Assembly: GCA_944321925.1 (NCBI GenBank)
Contig: CALUND010000016.1
Coordinates: 62,001-126,000 of the forward strand
Direction: 5' to 3'
Length of the DNA stretch: 64,000 bases
Origin: an uncultured Rikenellaceae bacterium
GTDB taxonomy: Bacteria > Bacteroidota > Bacteroidia > Bacteroidales > Rikenellaceae
Position 1 is the stretch's first letter; each line of letters opens with the position of its first letter. A program made the translations under genes and the position numbers. The notes under the pieces are model-generated. The model did not search any database and was not told where the DNA came from. It saw only the letters and a program-made list of their open reading frames with translations. Shown one piece after another: positions 16,907-26,093 of this stretch.

Positions 16907-19051
16907 ATGAGAGCAAAATTTTCAGAATTGACATATGAAGGCGGCGCACAAAAAAGTTGTTGCGGCGCCGGAAAGTCGGCCTGCGGCGAAGAGAGCGTCT
17001 GGCTGACAGCCGAACAGATTCCCGTAAAAGGATCCTACTCGGCTGCCGATCTTGAGGGTATGGAACACCTCAACTATGCGGCGGGTCTCGCTCCGTTTTT
17101 GCGTGGCCCTTACTCGACAATGTATGTGATGCGTCCGTGGACCATCCGTCAGTATGCAGGCTTCTCGACGGCCGAAGAGTCCAACGCTTTTTACCGTCGT
17201 AACCTGGCTTCCGGACAGAAGGGCCTCAGCGTAGCATTCGACCTGGCCACGCACCGCGGCTACGATGCCGATCATCCGCGTGTCGTGGGCGATGTGGGCA
17301 AGGCCGGCGTTTCGATCTGCTCGGTGGAGGATATGAAGGTGCTTTTCGACGGCATTCCCCTCGACAAGATGTCCGTGTCGATGACCATGAACGGCGCCGT
17401 GCTGCCGGTTCTGGCATTCTACATCGTGGCCGGTCTGGAGCAGGGTTGCACCCTCGAGCAGTTGAGCGGTACGATCCACAACGATATCCTCAAGGAGTTC
17501 ATGGTGCGTAACACTTATATCTATCCGCCCAAGTTCTCGATGAAGATCATCGCCGACATCTTCGAATACACGTCGAAGAACATGCCCAAGTTCAACTCGA
17601 TCTCCATCTCCGGTTACCACATGCAGGAGGCGGGCGCTACGGCGGACATCGAGTTGGCCTATACGTTGGCCGACGGTCTGGAGTATCTGCGAGCCGGTAT
17701 CAACGCCGGAATGAGCATCGATACGTTCGCACCGCGTCTGTCGTTCTTCTGGGCCATCGGCATGAACCACTTCATGGAGATCGCCAAGATGCGTGCGGCA
17801 CGTATGCTCTGGGCGAAGATCGTGAAACAGTTCAACCCGAAGAATCCGAAGTCGATGGCACTGCGTACCCACAGCCAGACGTCGGGATGGTCGCTTACGG
17901 AGCAGGATCCATTCAACAACGTGGCCCGTACGGCCATCGAGGCGATGGGTGCCGCTCTCGGACATACCCAGTCGCTCCATACCAACGCCCTCGACGAGGC
18001 GATCGCCTTGCCGACCGACTTCTCTGCACGTATCGCACGTAATACACAGATTTACATTCAGGAAGAGACCAATATCTGTCGCGAGGTCGATCCGTGGGCC
18101 GGTTCCTACTATGTGGAGTCGCTTACCAACGAGATCGTTCACAAGGCTTGGGAACACATTCAGGAGATCGAGAAGCTGGGCGGTATGGCCAAGGCGATCG
18201 AGACCGGTATCCCCAAGATGCGTATCGAGGAGGCTTCGGCTCGCAAACAGGCCCGTATCGACTCCGGAACCGAGAAGATCATCGGTCTGAACGAGTATCG
18301 TCTTGAGAAGGAGGATCCGATCGACATTCTGGCGGTCGACAATACGGCTGTCCGCGAGCAGCAGATCCGTCGACTCAAGGAGTTGCGTGCCAACCGCGAC
18401 GGCGAGGCGGTGAAGAAAGCCCTCGCAGCCATTACCGAATGTGTCCGCACGGGCAAGGGCAACCTGCTCGAGCTGGCCGTCGAGGCGGCTAAGGTACGTG
18501 CTTCGCTCGGTGAGATTTCCGATGCTTGCGAAGTCGTCGTAGGTCGTTATCAAGCAGTCATCCGTTCAATTTCAGGTGTATATTCTTCAGAAGTGAAAGA
18601 CGACAAATCCTTCGCACGCGCCAAAGAGTTGTGCGAGCAGTTCGCTAAGAAAGAGGGCCGTCAGCCGCGTATCATGATCGCCAAGTTGGGCCAGGACGGA
18701 CACGACCGTGGCGCCAAGGTGGTTGCTACCGGTTATGCCGATATCGGATTCGATGTCGACATGGGTCCGCTTTTCCAGACTCCGGCCGAGGCAGCCAAAC
18801 AGGCTGTGGAAAACGATGTGCATGTAGTGGGCGTCTCGTCGCTTGCCGCAGGTCACCTTACGCTCGTACCGCAGATCATTGCCGAGTTGAAGAAGCTCGG
18901 TCGCGAGGATATCGTGGTGATCGTGGGCGGTGTGATTCCTGCGCAGGATTACGACGAACTCTACCGCGACGGTGCCGCAGCCATTTTCGGCCCCGGTACG
19001 CCGATCGCTACGGCGGCTATCAAGATTCTCGAGATTCTGCTCGGGGAGTAG
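16907..19051 (+). CDS. mutB: Methylmalonyl-CoA mutase large (catalytic) subunit
   Basis: 714 residues. The barrel holds the family stretches [16 protein letters not shown] and [13 protein letters not shown]; the C-terminal domain carries the B12 motif DGHDRG with the cobalt-ligand His, followed by GVSSLAAGH and the IVGGVIP/GPGTP loops. It uses adenosylcobalamin for the radical rearrangement of methylmalonyl-CoA to succinyl-CoA. A good Shine-Dalgarno (AGGAGAG) precedes the ATG. The extreme N-terminus has an unusual Cys cluster (Cys18, 19, 26). A terminator follows, so mutAB is a two-gene operon. Confidence 0.97.
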   Translation: MRAKFSELTYEGGAQKSCCGAGKSACGEESVWLTAEQIPVKGSYSAADLEGMEHLNYAAGLAPFLRGPYSTMYVMRPWTIRQYAGFSTAEESNAFYRRNLASGQKGLSVAFDLATHRGYDADHPRVVGDVGKAGVSICSVEDMKVLFDGIPLDKMSVSMTMNGAVLPVLAFYIVAGLEQGCTLEQLSGTIHNDILKEFMVRNTYIYPPKFSMKIIADIFEYTSKNMPKFNSISISGYHMQEAGATADIELAYTLADGLEYLRAGINAGMSIDTFAPRLSFFWAIGMNHFMEIAKMRAARMLWAKIVKQFNPKNPKSMALRTHSQTSGWSLTEQDPFNNVARTAIEAMGAALGHTQSLHTNALDEAIALPTDFSARIARNTQIYIQEETNICREVDPWAGSYYVESLTNEIVHKAWEHIQEIEKLGGMAKAIETGIPKMRIEEASARKQARIDSGTEKIIGLNEYRLEKEDPIDILAVDNTAVREQQIRRLKELRANRDGEAVKKALAAITECVRTGKGNLLELAVEAAKVRASLGEISDACEVVVGRYQAVIRSISGVYSSEVKDDKSFARAKELCEQFAKKEGRQPRIMIAKLGQDGHDRGAKVVATGYADIGFDVDMGPLFQTPAEAAKQAVENDVHVVGVSSLAAGHLTLVPQIIAELKKLGREDIVVIVGGVIPAQDYDELYRDGAAAIFGPGTPIATAAIKILEILLGE

Positions 19052-19073
19052 TTGTCCGATAGCTCATTCAGCA

Positions 19074-19109
19074 ACGGGACAGATGCCTGGCGTCTGTCCC
19101 GTTTTTTTT
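19074..19109 (+). terminator. Rho-independent terminator of mutAB
   Basis: A 12-bp GC-rich stem (19074-19085 with 19091-19102, one G-T pair) followed by a run of T. Confidence 0.92.
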
Positions 19110-19292
19110 ACGAGGATCGATCCGAACGGACAATTCGTGGCGTGCAACCCGGTGAAATAATTTGGAGCGGTGATTCGGAAAAGGGTTTTACAATGGAGAT
19201 TCCGGAAAAACGGTTTGGATCAGACGATCCGGAATCCGGAAAGTCCCGGTACGGGAACTCCCGATGAAAAGAGCCTGTCTGTGACGGAATCC

Positions 19293-19323
19293 TTGCATCT
19301 GCAAAAGGCTTGCGCTATCTTTG
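19293..19323 (+). promoter_or_regulatory. Promoter of recQ: TTG-N20-TATCTTTG
   Basis: -33 TTG at 19293-19295 and -7 TATCTTTG at 19316-19323. The recQ ATG begins 8 bases after the -7 box, which suggests a nearly leaderless mRNA. Confidence 0.65.
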
Positions 19324-19331
19324 CATGGACC

Positions 19332-21248
19332 ATGAACAGTGCGGAACATACAGCGGTAGTCGAGCGATTGCGCGAGACATTGAAAAAGTACTGGGGGTAC
19401 GACGATTTTCGGCCCGGACAGTTGGAAACGCTGCTCTCCGTGACGGACGGACACGACACCCTCGCTTTGATGCCGACCGGTGCCGGGAAATCGTTGCTTT
19501 ACCAACTGCCTACGTTGGCGTCCGACGGATTTTGCATCGTGATAACGCCGCTTATCGCCCTGATGAAGGACCAGGTCGATCGACTTCGTGCAAAGGGCGT
19601 ATCGGCCGTGGCGGTGCATTCGGGCCTTACGCCTCAGCAGATCGACATGGCGCTCGACAATTGCGTCTATGGCGACGTGAAATTCCTGTATGTGGCTCCC
19701 GAACGGGTGGCGAGCGAACTGTTCCGACTGCGCCTGCCCCGCATGAAGCCGACTCTGATCGCGGTGGATGAGGCGCACTGCATCTCCCAGTGGGGTTACG
19801 ACTTCCGCCCGGCCTATCTGAAGATTGCCGAATTGCGCCCGCTCGTTCCGGATGTCCCGTTTGTCGCGCTTACGGCCTCCGCGACGGGTGCTGTGGTGGA
19901 AGATATCATGCTGCGGCTCCGTTTTCGCGAGGGGGTGGTGATCCGTTCCGGGTTCAGCCGGCCCAATCTCTCCTATTCCGTGCGTTGGACAGAGGACAAA
20001 AACGGCCAACTGATGCGTCTGCTGGAGGGGGTTCCCGGATCGGGTATCGTCTACCTGCGGACCCGCGAAGGAGTGGAACAACTCGCTGAACGGTTGCGCG
20101 AACAGGGAGTCTCCGTCACCTGGTATCATGGCGGTCTGGAGGCTGCCGAGCGCTCCATGCGTCAGGAGGAGTGGGTGAGCGGACGTAGCCGTGTGATGGT
20201 CGCGACCAATGCTTTCGGCATGGGAATCGATAAGGCCGATGTACGTTTTGTGGTTCACTATTCGATGTGCGATTCGCTCGAAAGCTACTACCAGGAGGCC
20301 GGACGTGCCGGGCGTGACGGAAAAAAGTCCTATGCGCTTCTGCTGGTCGCTCCCGACGATCGGACCCGGGCCCTTCGCCGTTTCGCAACGGAATATCCGT
20401 CGCTCGATATCATTCGCAACTGTTATGAGGCGATATGCAACTACCTGCAGGTGGGAATCGGAGAGGGAAAGGACTACTCGTTCGATTTCAACGTCTACGA
20501 TTTCTGTAAGCGCTACAGGATCTTCGTCGCTACGGCACTCAATGCCATCGCCATTTTGCAGCAGAACGGCTATATGACCCTCTCCGACGAGACGGATCAT
20601 CCGGCACGTGTGATGTTTTGCGTCAGCCGCGACGACCTCTATCGGCTGCGTGTCGATCGGGAGGACCTCGACCATTTTCTGCGCGTGATCATGCGTCTCT
20701 ACAACGGACTCTTCTCCGAATTCCGACCGGTCAGCGAACAGGAGATCGCCACGGTGAGCGGATATACGGTGGAGCGGGTGAAAGAGCTGTTCAAGACGCT
20801 GTGGCAACTCCGTGTCATTCGCTATATTCCGAGCCGCCGTACGCCGTTGCTCTATTTTTGCGAAGAGCGGTTGCCGACGGCGGATCTCTATATCAGTCCC
20901 GAAAGTTATAAGATCCGGAAAAATCTTGCTGCCGAGCGTTATGAGCGGATGTTCGCCTATGCGGAAAATCGCGATGTCTGTCGCAGCGTCGTGCTCGCCC
21001 GCTATTTCGGTGACGAGGAGGCTACGGAGTGCGGTATATGCGACGTGTGTCTCGCCCGGAAAAAGAGGAGTCGGAACCCCGAAACGGGCGATCTGTTGCA
21101 TCTGGTGGCAAAATCGCCGATGACGGTCCGGGATCTGCCCGCCCGATTGGGCCTCACTCCCGAAGAGACGGCTGCCGAGGTCGATAAGTTGCTGGCCGAG
21201 GGGAAGATTTCGATCGACGCATGCGGAATAGTGAAAATTATTCGATAA
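19332..21248 (+). CDS. recQ: RecQ-family ATP-dependent DNA helicase
   Basis: 638 residues. Superfamily 2 helicase motifs are in order: FRPGQLETLL, Walker A MPTGAGKS, motif II DEAHCISQWGYDFRP, ALTASAT, then the second RecA domain with GMGIDKADVRFVVHY and QEAGRAGRDG. A RecQ zinc-binding module with Cys residues (CGICDVC) follows, then a winged-helix-like end; no HRDC domain is evident. RecQ unwinds DNA 3' to 5' in recombinational repair. The open frame extends upstream to 19170, but the promoter at 19293-19323 puts the start at 19332. Confidence 0.93.
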   Translation: MNSAEHTAVVERLRETLKKYWGYDDFRPGQLETLLSVTDGHDTLALMPTGAGKSLLYQLPTLASDGFCIVITPLIALMKDQVDRLRAKGVSAVAVHSGLTPQQIDMALDNCVYGDVKFLYVAPERVASELFRLRLPRMKPTLIAVDEAHCISQWGYDFRPAYLKIAELRPLVPDVPFVALTASATGAVVEDIMLRLRFREGVVIRSGFSRPNLSYSVRWTEDKNGQLMRLLEGVPGSGIVYLRTREGVEQLAERLREQGVSVTWYHGGLEAAERSMRQEEWVSGRSRVMVATNAFGMGIDKADVRFVVHYSMCDSLESYYQEAGRAGRDGKKSYALLLVAPDDRTRALRRFATEYPSLDIIRNCYEAICNYLQVGIGEGKDYSFDFNVYDFCKRYRIFVATALNAIAILQQNGYMTLSDETDHPARVMFCVSRDDLYRLRVDREDLDHFLRVIMRLYNGLFSEFRPVSEQEIATVSGYTVERVKELFKTLWQLRVIRYIPSRRTPLLYFCEERLPTADLYISPESYKIRKNLAAERYERMFAYAENRDVCRSVVLARYFGDEEATECGICDVCLARKKRSRNPETGDLLHLVAKSPMTVRDLPARLGLTPEETAAEVDKLLAEGKISIDACGIVKIIR

Positions 21249-21261
21249 TTTTGTCTCTGTT

Positions 21262-21843
21262 ATGCCCGATTACGCAAAAACCATATCGAAAGAGGAATTG
21301 GCTCAGCTCCCTCCCGTTTTGTACGAAGGGGAGATCGAAGTGATCGATCGCATGGAACAGCTCGACGAAGCGTGCAATTTCCTGCTCGGCCAGAAGGTCG
21401 TCGGTATTGATACGGAGTCCCGGCCCTCTTTCAAGAAAGGGGTTGTCAATCGGGTGGCCCTGTTGCAACTCTCCACGCCGGAGAGATGTTTCCTGTTTCG
21501 ACTCTGCCGGATCCGTTTCGATAAGGCGATTATGAAGATCCTGGAGAGCAACTCGATCCTCAAGGTGGGGCTCAGCCTTCAGGACGATTTCCGCGAACTC
21601 TCCAAACTGCGTCGTTTTGTCCCGCGGGGCTATGTCGATTTGCAGAGTGTGGTGGGCAGTTACGGCATCGAGGAGCGTTCGTTGGCCAAAATCGCGGCCA
21701 TCGTGTTGGGCCGCCGAGTATCGAAAGCCCAGCGTCTCAGCAATTGGGAGGCCGTACAACTTACTCCCGCTCAGTTGCGCTATGCGGCGACCGATGCGTG
21801 GGTCTGTACAGAAATATACGATCGATTGAAGGCTTTGAAATGA
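21262..21843 (+). CDS. DEDDy 3'-5' exonuclease (RNase D-like)
   Basis: 193 residues, a single exonuclease domain with the DEDDy metal-ligand pattern: DTES (motif I, about residue 49), LQDD (motif II) and YAATDAW (motif III with the Tyr). It lacks the HRDC domains of RNase D, so it is the short stand-alone form; substrate could be RNA or DNA. Its TGA overlaps the ATG of the next gene by 4 bases, and recQ ends 13 bp upstream, so the three probably form an operon. Confidence 0.88.
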   Translation: MPDYAKTISKEELAQLPPVLYEGEIEVIDRMEQLDEACNFLLGQKVVGIDTESRPSFKKGVVNRVALLQLSTPERCFLFRLCRIRFDKAIMKILESNSILKVGLSLQDDFRELSKLRRFVPRGYVDLQSVVGSYGIEERSLAKIAAIVLGRRVSKAQRLSNWEAVQLTPAQLRYAATDAWVCTEIYDRLKALK

Positions 21844-23036
21844 TCTCTACCAAACTTTATCTCAAACGCGGCAAGGAGGAGTCGCTTCGTCGTCGCCATC
21901 TTTGGGTCTTCTCCGGAGCCGTAGCCCGTGTAGTTTCCGAGGCACCTCTTCGGGAGGGCGATCTCGTCGATGTCCATACCGACGAGGGGGCGTTTATTGC
22001 ACGTGGACACTATGCCGGAGGTTCCATTGCGGTGCGGGTGCTCACTTTCCGCGATGAACCGATCGACGATACCTGGTGGCGGAACCGACTGTCGGCCGCT
22101 TTCGATTTGCGGCGGACGCTCGGCCTGGTCGGTTCGGATCGGACGAATTGTTATCGTTTGGTGCACGGAGAGGGGGATTCCCTTTCCGGATTGGTGATCG
22201 ATGTGTATGGCCAGACGGCCATTCTGCAGTGTCACAGTGTGGGCATGTATCGCGCCCGGAGGCAGATCGCGGCGGCGCTCGTGGAGGTCTCGGGCGGACA
22301 GATTGTGGCTGTCTACGACAAAAGCAGCGGTACGCTCCCCTTCAAGGGTGGAGCGTCACCGGACGACGGCTATCTGATCGGCACCGGGGAGGGTGCGGGC
22401 GAAGTCGTGGAGAACGGTTTGCGTTTCCGGGTCGATTGGGTATCGGGTCAAAAGACGGGATTCTTTCTCGACCAACGGGAGAATCGGGCTTTGGTCGGTC
22501 GTTATTCTGCCGGACGAAGGGTGCTCAATACGTTTTGTTATACGGGCGGATTCTCCGTCTATGCGTGGGCCGGAGGTGCGGAAGAGGTCGTTTCGGTCGA
22601 TAGTTCGGAACGGGCGGTGCGGCTGGCCGACGCGAACATGCAGTTCAATTTCGGTGAGGAGGTTCCCCATATGGCGGCTGCCGAGGATGCGTTCGATTTT
22701 CTGAACGAAATGGAGCGCGATAAGTACGACCTGATTGTGCTCGATCCGCCGGCTTTTGCCAAACACCAGCGGGTGGTTGCGCAGGCCCTGCAGGGCTACA
22801 AGAAACTCAACGCGAAAGCGATCATGAAGATTCGCCGGGGAGGAATTCTCTTTACGTTCAGTTGTTCGCAGGCGGTCAGTCGCGAACAGTTCCGTCTGGC
22901 GGTCTTCTCTGCCGCAGCGATTGCTGGCAGAAATGTACGTATTCTGCATCAACTCTCCCAGCCGGCCGATCATCCGATCAATATCTGCCATCCGGAGAGC
23001 GAATACCTCAAGGGGTTGGTGCTTTATGTGGAGTAG
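21840..23036 (+). CDS. rlmI: RlmI-like 23S rRNA cytosine methyltransferase
   Basis: 398 residues: an N-terminal PUA domain (KLYLKRGKEESLRRRHLWVFSG, split over the first 30 residues), an EEHEE-type middle part, and a Rossmann SAM-binding domain with NTFCYTGGFSVYAW and catalytic-motif DPPAFAK. The layout is that of RlmI, which makes m5C1962 in 23S rRNA. The symbol is assigned by similarity. The start at 21840 (ATGA overlap with the exonuclease) fits the PUA N-terminus; the longer frame to 21744 overlaps the exonuclease and is rejected. Confidence 0.88.
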   Translation: MISTKLYLKRGKEESLRRRHLWVFSGAVARVVSEAPLREGDLVDVHTDEGAFIARGHYAGGSIAVRVLTFRDEPIDDTWWRNRLSAAFDLRRTLGLVGSDRTNCYRLVHGEGDSLSGLVIDVYGQTAILQCHSVGMYRARRQIAAALVEVSGGQIVAVYDKSSGTLPFKGGASPDDGYLIGTGEGAGEVVENGLRFRVDWVSGQKTGFFLDQRENRALVGRYSAGRRVLNTFCYTGGFSVYAWAGGAEEVVSVDSSERAVRLADANMQFNFGEEVPHMAAAEDAFDFLNEMERDKYDLIVLDPPAFAKHQRVVAQALQGYKKLNAKAIMKIRRGGILFTFSCSQAVSREQFRLAVFSAAAIAGRNVRILHQLSQPADHPINICHPESEYLKGLVLYVE

Positions 23037-23051
23037 AAAACGAAAAGAGAT

Positions 23052-23417
23052 ATGTTTCGATTGATTTTGGCCGTAGGGGCCGGCAGCTTTTTCGGGGGCG
23101 TTGTCCGCTACCTGTTCAGCCGCTGGTTGAATGCGGACTTTCCTTGGGGAACGTTCGCTGTCAATGTGATCGGTTGTTTTTTGATCGGGCTGTTGAACGG
23201 CGTCATCGAGCGGAGCGGGGTGGTCAGCAGCGAATTGCGCCTCTTTCTGACCGTGGGCTTTTGCGGCGGATTCACCACCTTCTCCACCTTCATGGGGGAG
23301 AATTTTTTCATGCTTCGTGCCGGAGAATTCTTGCCGTTGGCCTTCAATCTGGTCGGCAGCGTTCTTTTCGGATTTCTGTCTGTTTGGGCGGGTTATTGGA
23401 TCGGAGCGCGCATTTGA
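23052..23417 (+). CDS. crcB: CrcB/Fluc fluoride channel
   Basis: 121 residues, four membrane segments, with the Fluc hallmarks GGVVRY near the N-terminus, WGTFAVNVIGCFLIGL (pore Asn) and GFCGGFTTFSTF (the TM3 break and Phe/Thr track). Fluc proteins form dual-topology dimers that let F- leave the cytoplasm. It sits 15 bp after the methyltransferase gene; no fluoride riboswitch is seen before it. A terminator follows. Confidence 0.95.
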   Translation: MFRLILAVGAGSFFGGVVRYLFSRWLNADFPWGTFAVNVIGCFLIGLLNGVIERSGVVSSELRLFLTVGFCGGFTTFSTFMGENFFMLRAGEFLPLAFNLVGSVLFGFLSVWAGYWIGARI

Positions 23418-23448
23418 GTCGGTTCAATTTCGTTGGGGCATAGCAATA

Positions 23449-23488
23449 AAAAAGGGAACTGTCCCGCATTGGATTCAGTTCCCTTTTT
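23449..23488. terminator. Bidirectional terminator between crcB and a small minus-strand ORF
   Basis: A 13-bp stem (23449-23461 with 23476-23488) with an A-run on the left foot and a T-run on the right foot. It ends crcB on plus and would end the small ORF on minus. Confidence 0.88.
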
Positions 23489-23504
23489 CGTCCATTTCCA
23501 TGTT

Positions 23505-23645
23505 TCACTTCGTGGTGAAGATCTCTCTCAGATAGGTGTCGAGAAAGAGCAGTTCGTGATCTCCTGCGATTACGTGGGCCATGAACAGTTCTTCATCGTC
23601 GCGATTCATGTCATCGGTCGCCTCAGTTGTGTCCATATCTACCAT
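23505..23645 (-). CDS. Possible 46-residue acidic microprotein downstream of the ECF sigma factor
   Basis: An ATG-started frame of 46 codons reads MVDMDTTEATDDMNRDDEEL at its N-terminus: acidic and hydrophilic for about 20 residues, then a mixed amphipathic half (FMAHVIAGDHELLFLDTYLR). It starts 59 bp after the stop of the sigma factor on the same strand and ends 16 bp before a bidirectional terminator, as the last gene of an operon would. No family is recognised. A role as a regulator of the sigma factor is only a guess. A start four codons further in (ATG at MDTTEA) is possible. Confidence 0.5.
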   Translation of the reverse strand: MVDMDTTEATDDMNRDDEELFMAHVIAGDHELLFLDTYLREIFTTK

Positions 23646-23704
23646 AGGCTTTGGTTTTTGTCGCTAACAATTAAACGGGACCTATGGTCAAATATTGTGC
23701 GTTT

Positions 23705-24289
23705 TCAGCTTAAAATCAGCTGTTTTTCCCGGATCATTTTTCGCAGGTTGATCAGGGCATAACGCATGCGTCCCAGAGCTGTGTTGATGCTGACGTCGGT
23801 TTGTTCGGCTATCTCCTTGAAACTGAGGTCATCGTAGTATCGCATCATCACGACTTGACGTTGCTCTTCGGGCAGAAACTCCACCAATTTCCTGACGTCG
23901 TTCTCGATTTGAGCGGAGACCATCTGATCTTCGATCGTGTCGTTTGAGAAACGGAGCGTACCGAGTATGTCGAAGCCCGCGTCGGATTCGTTGACTTTGT
24001 TTTGCTGTTTGGCCTGACGGAAATGGTCGATCACCTGATTGTGGGCGATTCGAAGGACCCACGATAAGAATTTGCCGTTATCCGTATAGCGGCCTTCGTC
24101 GATAAAACGCACTACCTTGATAAAGGTCTCCTGGAAAATATCATCGGCCACTTCCCGATCTTTCACCATCATGTGGATGTAGTCCGACACCCGCTTTTTG
24201 TGGCGTTCGATGAGTTTGGAAATTGCACTTTGGTCGCCTGAAAGATACGAACTAAGTAACTGGGTGTCACTTAATCTTTGCAAGTTCAT
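23705..24289 (-). CDS. ECF-type RNA polymerase sigma factor
   Basis: 194 residues. Region 2 (DREVADDIFQETFIKVV, LSWVLRIAHNQVIDHFR) binds the -10 element and core polymerase; region 4 (LPEEQRQVVMMRYYDDLSF, then the HTH KEIAEQTDVSINTALGRMR) binds the -35. A Shine-Dalgarno-like AAGGAG lies 8 bases before the ATG, which is uncommon in this group of bacteria. No anti-sigma factor with a membrane segment is adjacent; only a small acidic ORF follows. Confidence 0.93.
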   Translation of the reverse strand: MNLQRLSDTQLLSSYLSGDQSAISKLIERHKKRVSDYIHMMVKDREVADDIFQETFIKVVRFIDEGRYTDNGKFLSWVLRIAHNQVIDHFRQAKQQNKVNESDAGFDILGTLRFSNDTIEDQMVSAQIENDVRKLVEFLPEEQRQVVMMRYYDDLSFKEIAEQTDVSINTALGRMRYALINLRKMIREKQLILS

Positions 24290-24465
24290 TACTTTCTCCT
24301 TTTTAATTGGTTAAAAGTAAAGTCTCTCGATAGGCGATCTCTGTTTTTAAAGCGGTTAATACTGTTTTTCGAATGCAAGGTAAAAAGTTTCGTTAAAAAA
24401 TCCAAATTTTGGTGAAAAAATTCGGATCGGGAATCAAATTCTTGTATTCGCACCCGGGGAATAAC

Positions 24466-24499
24466 AAAAAGCGTGCCGAAATTTTTACTCGGCACGCTT
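24466..24499 (-). terminator. Rho-independent terminator of the zinc-ribbon gene
   Basis: An 11-bp stem (AGCGTGCCGA type) followed on the minus strand by five T. Confidence 0.85.
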
Positions 24500-24523
24500 G
24501 AAGGATCAACCGACGGAAGTCTG

Positions 24524-25294
24524 TTATTTTCCCGAAGCTTCGGCTGCGCTGTCCGACACGAGAATACGTCCGCAATATTCGCAAACGATGATTTTCTTGT
24601 TCTGCCGGATGTCGAATTGCCGCTGGGGCGGGATACGGTTGTAGCAACCTCCGCAAGCGTCGCGTTTCACGGTTACGACAGCCAATCCGTTGTGCATGTT
24701 GTTGCGAATCCGTTTGTAGGCTGCCAGCAGGCGCTCGTCGATCTTTGCCTGGGCTTTGGCCTCCTCTGCACGCAGTGCTTCGACCTCTTTGGCCGTCTCC
24801 TGGTCGATGCTGTCGAGCTCCTCTTTCTTCTGGTTGAGATCGATCGTACGGTCGGCAACTACCGTCTCTGCATCTTCCACCATCTTTTTCTTGATCTTCG
24901 TGTCAGCGGCATACTCTTTCAGTCGCTTGTTGCAGAGTTCGATCTCCAATTTCTGGTATTCGATCTCTTTGGAGATGGCGTCGAACTCGCGGTTGTTGCG
25001 TACGTTATTTTGCTGCTCTTCGTACTTTTCGATCAGCATTTTGGCCTGTTCAGCCTCCCGTTTACGCTGTTTGGTGAGTTGAGCGATCTCTTCGATCTCG
25101 GCGTTGATGTTGGCGATGCGGGTCTGGAGTCCGGCTATTTCGTCTTCCAAATCCTGCACCTCAAGCGGCAGCTCGCCTTTGATCTTGTTGATTTCGTCGA
25201 TTTTGGAGTCGATCTGTTGGAGGGCATAGAGCGCTGCGATCTTCTCTTCCATCGAGTAGTCGTTGTCGGATGCTTTCTTTTGTGCTGTTGCCAT
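24524..25294 (-). CDS. Coiled-coil protein with C4 zinc ribbon
   Basis: 256 residues. A long antiparallel coiled coil (about 15-185, rich in Glu/Lys/Gln/Ile) leads into a C-terminal zinc ribbon with two Cys pairs (CGGC and CEYC). This is the DUF164/C4-type zinc-ribbon family (CT398/CdsZ of chlamydiae is a member). Its molecular role in Bacteroidota is not settled; nucleic-acid or protein scaffolding is assumed. It follows the Nif3 gene by 5 bp, so the two are co-transcribed, an arrangement common in this phylum. Confidence 0.88.
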   Translation of the reverse strand: MATAQKKASDNDYSMEEKIAALYALQQIDSKIDEINKIKGELPLEVQDLEDEIAGLQTRIANINAEIEEIAQLTKQRKREAEQAKMLIEKYEEQQNNVRNNREFDAISKEIEYQKLEIELCNKRLKEYAADTKIKKKMVEDAETVVADRTIDLNQKKEELDSIDQETAKEVEALRAEEAKAQAKIDERLLAAYKRIRNNMHNGLAVVTVKRDACGGCYNRIPPQRQFDIRQNKKIIVCEYCGRILVSDSAAEASGK

Positions 25295-25299
25295 ATGCT

Positions 25300-26088
25300 T
25301 TAAACTAAATAATTTATCGGATTGCGGGAATTACGGCTCTTACGGAGTGCAAAAGTAGGTATTTTTTTTCGAATTATTTCATACAACAGGTCGATTGCGC
25401 AATATTCGCTTTCGAAATGTCCGATGTCGGCCACGGTGATCTCACCTTCGGCGTCCAGGAAATCGTTGTATCGGAAGTCGGCGGCAAGGTAGAGATCGGC
25501 GTCGGCGGCACGTGCGGCAGCAATCAGTGAGGCGCCCGCACCCGTACACAGGGCGATGCGTTGCGATTCCGGACGAACGATCGGACTGTGGCGGATGGCT
25601 CCTATTTGCAGTCGTTCTTTTACGCTTTGCAGGAATTCGATTGTCGCCACGGGGGCGGGGAGCGATCCGATCACGCCGAATCCGTTGGGCGCATTTTCGT
25701 TTCCGTTGCGGACGAGCAGTTCCAGGTGTTCGATGCCCAACTGACTCGCCAGACGGAAACTCATGCCGCCGGGCGTACTGTCGAGGTTGGTGTGGCAGGC
25801 GTAGAGGGCGATTCCTTTTCGGATGGCCCGTTCGACCACGCGTTCCACGTAGCTGCTTCCGGTCAGGTGCTTGATCGGATGGAAGATGATCGGGTGGTGC
25901 GAGATGACGACTCCTGCACCTACGGCTTCGGCTTCGTCCAGTACCGATTCGGTGGCGTCTACACAGAGCAGGGCCGATTCCACCTCGTCGTCGGGGTGTC
26001 CTACGATGAGGCCCGAATTGTCGTAAGACTCCTGGTAGGAGAGTGGGGCGTACGATTCGATGAGGTCGGTGATATCGCGGATCTTCAT
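25300..26088 (-). CDS. Nif3-like dinuclear metal-centre protein
   Basis: 262 residues. The NIF3/YbgI fold is indicated by the metal ligands in SHHPIIFHP and CHTNLD, and by the C-terminal GHFESE. YbgI forms a toroidal hexamer with two metals per subunit; GTP cyclohydrolase I type 2 activity has been proposed for some relatives, but the cell role is uncertain. It is the short form without the middle PII-like insertion seen in longer homologues. It lies 5 bp downstream of the MerR regulator gene. Confidence 0.9.
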   Translation of the reverse strand: MKIRDITDLIESYAPLSYQESYDNSGLIVGHPDDEVESALLCVDATESVLDEAEAVGAGVVISHHPIIFHPIKHLTGSSYVERVVERAIRKGIALYACHTNLDSTPGGMSFRLASQLGIEHLELLVRNGNENAPNGFGVIGSLPAPVATIEFLQSVKERLQIGAIRHSPIVRPESQRIALCTGAGASLIAAARAADADLYLAADFRYNDFLDAEGEITVADIGHFESEYCAIDLLYEIIRKKIPTFALRKSRNSRNPINYLV

Positions 26089-26093
26089 GGCTT

